Source: Lawsonibacter sp.
Lineage (GTDB): Bacteria; Bacillota; Clostridia; Oscillospirales; Oscillospiraceae
DNA length: 11,931 nucleotides
Assembly: GCA_022798855.1 (NCBI GenBank)
Contig: JAAWNI010000049.1
Coordinates: 1-11,931 of the forward strand
Direction: 5' to 3'
The notes under the pieces were generated by a model, which saw nothing but the letters and a program-made list of their open reading frames with translations, had not been told where the DNA came from and ran no database searches. A program made the translations under genes and the position numbers. Shown piece by piece: positions 6,544 to 11,931 of the stretch (positions within the stretch are counted from its first letter, which is position 1; every line of letters begins with the position of its first letter).

Positions 6544-7147
6544 CCGCGGTCAGCTCTACCGGGGCCTGTCCCAGGCGGCCTGGGGATATTTCCTCCTGCT
6601 TCTCAACTTCAACCTGACCTTTAACAACACCATCTCCATCAACCTCCTGCCCAGCTTTGCCGGGGCGCTGCTGCTGCTCTCCGCCACCGGCAGTCTGTCG
6701 GCGGAGCGGCGGGATTTAAAGCTGCTGCGGCCCCTGTGCGGCCTGCTGGCGGCTTGGCACCTGATCGACTGGGTGCTGAACCTGGTGGGGCTCAGCGTAA
6801 GCGGCCGCTTTCTGTACCTGGACCTGGCGGTGGGGGCGGCGTCGCTGTACTTCCACTTTTAGTTCCTCACCGACATGGCCGCCCTGGCGGAGAAGTACCA
6901 GCCCCCGGACAGCGATCTGGACCGGCGCATCCGCCGCCGGAGGACGGCGCTGCTGATCCTGGACACCGCCCTGGAGCTGGCTTCCAGCCTGTTCCAGTTC
7001 ATCGGCACGGAACAGCAGGCGGTGGCCACCTTGGTGTGGGCGTTCCTTGCCCTCGTGGTCCTGCTGGTGGTCGTCATCCTCATCATGAGGGCGCTGTTTG
7101 AGCTGCGTCGGTATGTCCGGGACATGCCGGAAGTAATGGAGGAATAA
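6536..7147 (+). pseudogene. Multi-spanning membrane protein gene interrupted by an in-frame TAG
   Basis: One frame runs from 6536 to TAA at 7145-7147 with a single TAG at 6860-6862. Both halves are in the same frame, and the joint reads YFHF-stop-FLTDMAALAEKY, so one CAG (Gln) to TAG change would explain it. GTG at 6536 is the favoured start: GGAGG (6523-6527) is eight bases upstream and the gene overlaps the M56 stop by eight bases. ATG at 6521 has no suitable binding site. The intact product would be about 203 residues with roughly six hydrophobic segments. Four are in the first half, including FLLLLNFNLTF and LLPSFAGALLLLSA; two are in the second, including LVWAFLALVVLLVVVILIM. A charged RRIRRRR stretch lies between them. 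The second half has an ATG at 6875 but no binding site before it. Function is unrecognised; position makes it an operon partner of the BlaI/M56 pair. It could be a true mutation or a sequencing error. Confidence 0.72.
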
Positions 7148-7150
7148 AAG

Positions 7151-7173
7151 GCTCCCTCCTTGAGGGAGCTTCT
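7151..7173 (+). terminator. Possible weak terminator after the BlaI/M56 operon
   Basis: An 8-bp stem GCTCCCTC/GAGGGAGC (7151-7158 / 7162-7169) with a 3-base loop begins four bases after the membrane gene's stop. Only TTCT follows, so the T tract is poor and termination may be partial or shared with the hairpin repeats downstream. Confidence 0.5.
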
Positions 7174-7182
7174 AATAAAACA

Positions 7183-7315
7183 GAATTCCCCAGCCACCGC
7201 CTTTGGCGGTGCCAGCCCCCTTTAGCAAGGGGGCCTTTGGAATAGGACTGGGACCTTCCAGTACCCAAGCCCCCCTTGTTAAAGGGGGGTGCCCCCGCAG
7301 GGGGCGGGGGGATTC
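7183..7315. repeat. Hairpin-rich interspersed repeat, copy 1 (133 bp)
   Basis: It is bounded by GAATTCCCC and GGGGGGATTC, an imperfect terminal inverted repeat. Inside are four hairpins: CACCGCC-TTT-GGCGGTG (7195-7211), CCCCCTT/AAGGGGG, CCCCCCTT/AAGGGGGG and GCCCCC/GGGGGC. From 7211 to 7342 it is nearly identical to copy 2. No coding content is credible. It resembles MITE-like or REP-like elements that I recall from Oscillospiraceae genomes. It fills the gap between the convergent operons. Confidence 0.75.
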
Positions 7316-7344
7316 CGTTCTCAGGAAGAACTGCCGATAAAATA

Positions 7345-7475
7345 GAATCCCCCAGTCACGGCTGCGCCGTGCCAGCCCCCTTTAGCAAGGGGGCCTTTGG
7401 AATAGGACTGGGACCTTCCAGCACCCAAGCCCCCCTTGTTAAAGGGGGGTGCCCCCGCAGGGGGCGGGGGGATTC
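7345..7475. repeat. Hairpin-rich interspersed repeat, copy 2 (131 bp)
   Basis: It has perfect ends GAATCCCCC and GGGGGATTC. The 132 bases 7371-7502 match 7211-7342 with only two differences that I can find (T/C at 7262/7422 and G/A at 7324/7484), a 160-base period. The first hairpin differs in sequence but still pairs: CACGGC-TGC-GCCGTG (7357-7371). The shared linker between copies contains a small hairpin GTTCT/AGAAC. Confidence 0.78.
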
Positions 7476-7502
7476 CGTTCTCAAGAAGAACTGCCGATAA
7501 AA

Positions 7503-7545
7503 GGAATCCCCCCGTCACGGCTCCGCTGTCCCCCCCAGAGGGGGT
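7503..7545. repeat. Truncated third copy of the hairpin repeat
   Basis: GGAATCCCCCC, a TCACGGCTCCGCTGTC stretch like the first hairpin of copy 2, and a C-run/G-run hairpin (CCCCC...GGGGG) remain. The middle of the element is missing. It follows the same GCCGATAAAA linker seen between copies 1 and 2, at the expected place for a third tandem unit. Confidence 0.55.
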
Positions 7546-7553
7546 GAAAAACC

Positions 7554-7582
7554 AAGGCCTCTCCATTTCATGGAGAGGCCTT
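7554..7582 (-). terminator. Rho-independent terminator for the minus-strand unit (possibly bidirectional)
   Basis: A perfect 13-bp stem AAGGCCTCTCCAT/ATGGAGAGGCCTT with a 3-base loop. On the minus strand it is followed by GG and five T; on the plus strand the run is TTTT with the last two T outside the stem. It lies 70 bases beyond the lipoprotein stop, between convergent operons. A weaker hairpin CGGCCC/GGGCCG (7626-7643) sits between it and the gene. Confidence 0.8.
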
Positions 7583-7653
7583 TTCCTCAAATCTTCACAA
7601 TGTTGATAGGGGCAAATCCCCGGCGCGGCCCACACGGGGGCCGTTTCACACGG

Positions 7654-8514
7654 TCAGTCCAGGCTATCCTGGGCAAAGGTTCCATCCTCCTGGATAGAGA
7701 AGCAGGCCGCTGAATAACCTTTGGTCCGTTGGGCGTCCTCCTTCCGGGTCAGGGGAAAAGTGATCCGGTAATTTCCGGCGGGCAGGTCGCCATAGGGCTC
7801 CAGAGAAAAAACTGAGGAATAGCTTTTTCCAGGGGGCAGGATGTGTCCTTCGAAGGTGACGACGCGGGAAAACTGGCTTGGAACATCGTACCACCGGTCC
7901 TCCAGACAGACCTCGAGGTAGGCGTGGCCGCCGTTTCCATGGGAAAACTCATACTGGCTGAGGTTGGCCAGGGTCCAGCTCAGGCCGTTTGACGGATCGT
8001 CCAGGGTCATGGAGACATCGGTACACAGGGATGTAACGTCAGAGGGAGCCAGAAGCCGTTCATTCCAGCCGCCGCCGCGCAGGGCCAAGGTCCTCCGGCA
8101 GGGAAGGACACATCCGTCTTCCCACTCCCAGCCCTCCGGGAAGGAGTACATCAGAGCCCGCATGTTCAGCCCCTCCACCCGAAACGCCCGCCCCTGGTTA
8201 TCCACCCAGAGATTGCCGAAGCAGGCCACATCCAACTCCATGCTGTCGAACACATAGAGCCCGTAAACAGGCCAGGGTTTCCTCGGAACGGTCCAGTCGT
8301 CCACAGGCCAGGCAGAAGCCTGGGACAGCGCTTCATTCAGGGCTTGGACCTCCTCCTCTGTAAAGAGGTGCTTTTGGGAGTACTGGTCCTCCTCGCAGAT
8401 GTACAGTGTGACTGTTTTGTCCTCCGGCAGCGTGGGGAGGTGCTCCCCCGCCCCGCGGCCGCAGCCAACCAGAAGAAGCCCAAAGAGGGCCAGCCAAAGT
8501 GAAAACCGCTTCAT
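7654..8514 (-). CDS. Putative lipoprotein with a C-terminal Ig-like (Big_14-type) domain
   Basis: 286 residues. The start is ATG at 8514, with AGGAGGT on the minus strand (8527-8521) six bases before it. The N-terminus is a lipoprotein signal: MKR, a hydrophobic run, then the lipobox LVGC with C18 as the lipidated residue. The protein should be anchored to the outer face of the membrane. Residues about 25-145 are unrecognised. Residues about 165-275 (SMTLDDPSNGLSWTL, RWYDVP, ILPPGKSYSSVFSLEPYGDLPAGNYRITF) follow the pattern of Firmicutes bacterial Ig-like domains of the Big_14 type, which I infer from recall, not a search. The gene starts 66 bases after the carB stop on the same strand, with no clear promoter or terminator between, so read-through from carAB is possible. 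Function unknown. Confidence 0.85.
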   Translation of the reverse strand: MKRFSLWLALFGLLLVGCGRGAGEHLPTLPEDKTVTLYICEEDQYSQKHLFTEEEVQALNEALSQASAWPVDDWTVPRKPWPVYGLYVFDSMELDVACFGNLWVDNQGRAFRVEGLNMRALMYSFPEGWEWEDGCVLPCRRTLALRGGGWNERLLAPSDVTSLCTDVSMTLDDPSNGLSWTLANLSQYEFSHGNGGHAYLEVCLEDRWYDVPSQFSRVVTFEGHILPPGKSYSSVFSLEPYGDLPAGNYRITFPLTRKEDAQRTKGYSAACFSIQEDGTFAQDSLD

Positions 8515-8580
8515 GACATTACCTCCTGTGTTTGTTTCTGCCTGATTGGACGAAAAGCACGGGAGTTTGTTCCGGGAAAG

Positions 8581-11500
8581 TTAAATTTTTGTGATGTCGA
8601 TGGGGGTCAGGTCCTCGGCGCAGCCCTGCTGGCGGACGGTGAGAAGGGCCCGGGCGGTATCCACGGAGGTGACGCAGCCCACGCCGTGCTCCACGGCGGA
8701 GCGGCGGATGCGGAAGCCGTCGGAGTCATGCTTGCGGCCCCTGGTGGGGGTATTGATGATCAGGTCCACGGTGCCGGAGGAGATCATGTCCAGGATATTG
8801 GGGTGGGCCTGGGACACCCGGTTGACGTTCTTACAGGCCACGCCGGCGTTCCGGAGCACCTGGCAGGTGCCCTCGGTGGCGTACAGCTCCACGCCCATCT
8901 CCTCAAAGCCCCGGGCGATGGCGATGATCTCGCCCTTGTCCTCGTCCTTCACAGTGGCGATGATCCGCCCGTTCCGCTTGGGGACCCGCATGCCGGAGCC
9001 CTTGAAGGCTTTCAGGAGGGCCTGGGGGTAAGTCTCGGCCAGGCCCAGAACCTCGCCGGTGGATTTCATCTCCGGGCCCAGGCCGGTATCCACATCGGTG
9101 AGCTTCTCGAAGGAGAACACCGGGGCCTTGACGGCGTAATATTCGGCCTCCTGGTAAATGCCGGTGCCGTACTCCATATCGTGGAGCTTCTCCCCCAGCA
9201 TGACCCGGGTAGCCAGGTCGATAATGGGCACGCCGGTGACCTTGGAGATATAGGGGATGGTGCGGGAGGACCGGGGGTTGACCTCGATGACATAGATATC
9301 GTCGTCGTAGAGGATATACTGGGCGTTGATCAGGCCCACCACGCCCAGGTGCTTGGCCATGTTCTTGGTGTGCTTGAGGATGAGCGCCCGGTGCTTGTCC
9401 TCCAGGTGGAGGGGCGGGTAGACGGCGATGGAGTCCCCGGAGTGGACGCCGGCCCGCTCCACGTGCTCCATAATGCCGGGGATGAGGATATCCTCCCCGT
9501 CGAAGACGCCGTCCACCTCCAGCTCCCGGCCCATGAGGTACTTGTCCACCAGGATGGGGTGCTCCTGGACGGTCATGTTGATGATTTTCATGAACTCCTC
9601 AATGCTCCGGTCGGTGTAGGCGATCTCCATGCCCTGGCCCCCCAGCACGTAGGAGGGCCGGACCAGGACGGGGTAGCCCAGCTCATGGGCGGCAGCCAGG
9701 GCCTCCTGGGTGGTGAAGATGGTGCGGCCTTTGGCGCGGGGGATGCCGCACTTCTGCAAAATCTCGTCGAACCGCTCCCGGTCCTCGGCGGCGTCCACCC
9801 CGTCGGAGGAGGTGCCCAGGATGCGCACCCCCATGTCGGTAAGGGCCTTGGCCAGCTTGATGGCGGTCTGCCCGCCGAACTGGACCACCGCCCCCCAGGG
9901 CTTCTCCTGCTCCACGATGTTCTGCACATCCTCGGCGGTGAGGGGCTCAAAGTACAGCTTGTCGGCCACGTCGAAGTCGGTGGAGACGGTCTCCGGGTTG
10001 TTGTTGACAATAATCGTCTCGCAGCCCAGCTTTTTCAGGGCCCAGACGGAGTGGACGGAGCAGTAGTCGAACTCAATGCCCTGGCCGATGCGGATGGGGC
10101 CGGAGCCCAGCACGAGAACCTTTTTCCGTCCGGAGCCGTCGTCCCGGGCTTCGTTCTCCCCGTCGTAGGTGGAGTAGTAGTAGGGTGTCTCGGCGTCGAA
10201 CTCGGCGGCGCAGGTGTCCACCATCTTAAAGGCGGGGATAATGCCGTATTTTTCCCGCAGAGCCTTCACGCCGGCCTGGGCCATGCCGCACAGGGCGCCG
10301 ATATAGCTGTCGGCAAAGCACATCTCCTTGGCCCGCTTGAGGGTGTCGATGTCCGGCTCACCCTTGCACCGCTTCAGCTCCTCCTCCATGTCGATGATCC
10401 GCTTGAAGCCGTCCAGGAACCAGATGTCCATTTTGGTGATGGAGTAAATCTTTTTGGGGGAGAAGCCCCGGCGCAGGGCCTCGGCCACCACGAACAGCCG
10501 CTCGTCGGTGACGTTCACCAGCAGCTCCTCGATCTCGTCGGTGTACAGCCCCTCCAGCTTGTCCAGCTTCAAGGCCCGGACGTTCAGCTCCAGGGAGCGG
10601 ATGGCCTTCATCACCGCCCCCTCGAAGGAGTTGGCGATGGCCATCACCTCGCCGGTGGCCTTCATCTGGGTGCCCAGGGTGCGGCTGGCGGTGGTGAACT
10701 TGTCAAAGGGCAGGCGGGGTATCTTCAGCACACAGTAATCTATGGTGGGCTCAAAGCATGCGGTGGTCTTGCCGGTGACGGCGTTGGGAATCTCGTCCAG
10801 GGTGTAGCCCAGGGCCACCTTGGCGGCCACCTTGGCGATGGGGTAGCCGGTGGCCTTGGACGCCAGGGCGGAGGACCGGGACACCCGGGGGTTGACCTCG
10901 ATGACGGCGTACTCGAAGGAGCCGGGGTTCAGGGCGAACTGCACGTTGCACCCGCCCTCGATCTCCAGGGCGGAGATGATGTCCAGGGCGGCGGAGCGGA
11001 GCATTTGGAACTCCCGGTTGGCCAGGGTCTGGGCGGGGGCCACCACGATGGAGTCGCCGGTATGGACGCCCACGGGGTCGATGTTCTCCATGGAGCAGAT
11101 GGTGATGACGTTGCCCGCCCCGTCCCGCATGACCTCGAACTCGATCTCCTTCCAGCCGGCGATGCACCGCTCGATGAGCACCTGGCCCACCCGGCTCAGG
11201 GCGATGCCCCGGCCGGCGATCTCCTCCAGGGAGGCCCGGTCATAGGCGATGCCGCCGCCGGTGCCCCCCAGGGTGTAGGCGGGGCGGACGATCACCGGAT
11301 AGCCGATGCTCTCGGCAAAGTCCACCGCGTCCTTCACGCTCTCCACCACCAGGGAGGTGACGCAGGGCTGGTGGATGGACTCCATGCAGTCCTTAAAGCC
11401 CTGGCGGTCCTCCGCCTTGCGGATGGACTCGGGGGAGGTGCCCAGCAGGCGGACGCCGTATTTTTCCAGGGTGCCGTTCTCGTGGAGGGCCATGGCCAGA

Positions 11501-11790
11501 TTCAGGCCGGTCTGCCCCCCCAGAGTGGGCAGGATGGAGTCGGGCCGCTCCATCTCGATGACCTGGGTGACGGAGGGGATGTTCAGCGGCTCGATGTACA
11601 CGTGGTCGGCGATGTCCTTGTCGGTCATAATGGTAGCGGGGTTGGAGTTGACCAGCACCACCTCCAGGCCCTCCTCCTTGAGGGCGCGGCAGGCCTGGGT
11701 GCCGGCGTAGTCGAACTCGGCGGCCTGGCCGATGACGATGGGGCCGGAGCCCAGCACCAGCACCTTTTTCACGTCGGTATACTTGGGCAT
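8581..11790 (-). CDS. carB: Carbamoyl-phosphate synthase large subunit
   Basis: 1069 residues, close to the 1073 of E. coli CarB. It makes carbamoyl phosphate from bicarbonate, ATP and ammonia passed from CarA, for pyrimidine and arginine synthesis in the cytosol. The internal duplication is clear. The first half opens with LVLGSGPIVIGQAAEFDYAG (residues 11-30) and the second with LVLGSGPIRIGQGIEFDY (about 559-576); each is followed by an ATP-grasp domain ending in a VIEVNPR-type metal site (EYAVIEVNPRVSRSSAL and IYVIEVNPRSSRTIPY). Between them lies the oligomerisation region. The C-terminal 130 residues (about 940-1069) form the MGS-like allosteric domain. ATG at 11790 overlaps the carA stop by one base (TAATG), with GGAGG on the minus strand (11804-11800) nine bases upstream. 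No truncation or missing motif was seen. Confidence 0.98.
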   Translation of the reverse strand: MPKYTDVKKVLVLGSGPIVIGQAAEFDYAGTQACRALKEEGLEVVLVNSNPATIMTDKDIADHVYIEPLNIPSVTQVIEMERPDSILPTLGGQTGLNLAMALHENGTLEKYGVRLLGTSPESIRKAEDRQGFKDCMESIHQPCVTSLVVESVKDAVDFAESIGYPVIVRPAYTLGGTGGGIAYDRASLEEIAGRGIALSRVGQVLIERCIAGWKEIEFEVMRDGAGNVITICSMENIDPVGVHTGDSIVVAPAQTLANREFQMLRSAALDIISALEIEGGCNVQFALNPGSFEYAVIEVNPRVSRSSALASKATGYPIAKVAAKVALGYTLDEIPNAVTGKTTACFEPTIDYCVLKIPRLPFDKFTTASRTLGTQMKATGEVMAIANSFEGAVMKAIRSLELNVRALKLDKLEGLYTDEIEELLVNVTDERLFVVAEALRRGFSPKKIYSITKMDIWFLDGFKRIIDMEEELKRCKGEPDIDTLKRAKEMCFADSYIGALCGMAQAGVKALREKYGIIPAFKMVDTCAAEFDAETPYYYSTYDGENEARDDGSGRKKVLVLGSGPIRIGQGIEFDYCSVHSVWALKKLGCETIIVNNNPETVSTDFDVADKLYFEPLTAEDVQNIVEQEKPWGAVVQFGGQTAIKLAKALTDMGVRILGTSSDGVDAAEDRERFDEILQKCGIPRAKGRTIFTTQEALAAAHELGYPVLVRPSYVLGGQGMEIAYTDRSIEEFMKIINMTVQEHPILVDKYLMGRELEVDGVFDGEDILIPGIMEHVERAGVHSGDSIAVYPPLHLEDKHRALILKHTKNMAKHLGVVGLINAQYILYDDDIYVIEVNPRSSRTIPYISKVTGVPIIDLATRVMLGEKLHDMEYGTGIYQEAEYYAVKAPVFSFEKLTDVDTGLGPEMKSTGEVLGLAETYPQALLKAFKGSGMRVPKRNGRIIATVKDEDKGEIIAIARGFEEMGVELYATEGTCQVLRNAGVACKNVNRVSQAHPNILDMISSGTVDLIINTPTRGRKHDSDGFRIRRSAVEHGVGCVTSVDTARALLTVRQQGCAEDLTPIDITKI

Positions 11791-11931
11791 TACTTGCCAC
11801 CTCCCATGGAATCAATAAAGCGGTTGAACAGGTACTCGGTGTCCTTGGGGCCGGCGTTGGCCTCGGGGTGGAACTGGGTGGTGAAGCAGTTGGGCCGCTT
11901 GTACCGCAGGCCCTCGCAGGTGCCGTCGTTG
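11790..11931 (-). CDS. carA: Carbamoyl-phosphate synthase small (glutaminase) subunit, C-terminal end only
   Basis: The last 46 residues and the stop are in the window, with the rest beyond 11931. The visible peptide starts NDGTCEGLRYKRPNCFTTQF and continues HPEANAGPKDTEYLFNRFIDS. FHPEA carries the His and Glu of the class I glutamine amidotransferase triad, which frees ammonia from glutamine for CarB. Its TAA (11792-11790) shares one base with the carB ATG, a translationally coupled arrangement. Confidence 0.95.
   Translation of the reverse strand, partial: NDGTCEGLRYKRPNCFTTQFHPEANAGPKDTEYLFNRFIDSMGGGK

Noticed and set aside
6860..6862. TAG as a recoded sense codon in an alternative genetic code
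   Set aside because: TAG ends the second GTPase gene at 3859-3861 in an ordinary way, and no other gene in the window has an internal TAG.
7183..7545. CRISPR array
   Set aside because: The repeats are about 131 bp with a 160-base period and near-identical linkers, so there are no unique spacers; this is a tandem duplication.
7276..7635. Short open frames on both strands inside the hairpin repeats
   Set aside because: They are built from C-run/G-run hairpins repeated in tandem, have no ribosome binding sites, and show no protein-like composition.

Overview
The window looks like chromosomal DNA of a GC-rich Gram-positive anaerobe of the Clostridia, most likely the Oscillospiraceae (Flavonifractor/Oscillibacter-like). 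This is inferred from strong GGAGG-type ribosome binding sites, an S-layer-homology (SLH) anchored protease, a BlaI/BlaR1-type regulatory pair, adjacent carA-carB, and hairpin-rich interspersed repeats of a kind I associate with that family. No phage, plasmid, CRISPR or RNA gene is visible.

Layout. Positions 1-7147 carry plus-strand genes and 7654-11931 carry minus-strand genes. The two groups converge on a roughly 500-base, repeat-filled gap. From the left: (i) the 3' part of an S41 C-terminal-processing protease with SLH repeats; (ii) two COG0523 (CobW-type) GTPases, the first with a very His/Cys-rich metal-binding loop, the second lacking the CxCC motif and carrying a C-terminal domain like that of the YcgQ/TIGR03943 family; (iii) a strong terminator; (iv) a self-regulated cassette with a promoter and two TACAnnTGTA operators, a BlaI-type repressor, an M56 (BlaR1-like) membrane metalloprotease with a non-beta-lactam extracellular domain, and a multi-spanning membrane protein gene broken by an in-frame TAG; (v) two tandem copies and one remnant of a hairpin-rich repeat of about 131 bp; (vi) on the minus strand, the end of carA, complete carB, then a small lipoprotein gene.

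How they work together. The two GTPases probably serve metal (zinc-type) trafficking. The repressor and M56 protease probably form a signal-responsive proteolytic switch controlling their own operon. CarA and CarB form carbamoyl-phosphate synthetase, feeding pyrimidine and arginine synthesis. The lipoprotein has no clear link to carAB beyond its position.

The most noteworthy items are the GTPase/YcgQ-type fusion, two inverted REP-like pairs that are both exactly 79 bp with base-paired stems of different sequence, the BlaR1-like receptor with an unrecognised sensor, the amber-interrupted membrane gene, and the tandem hairpin repeats with covarying stems.
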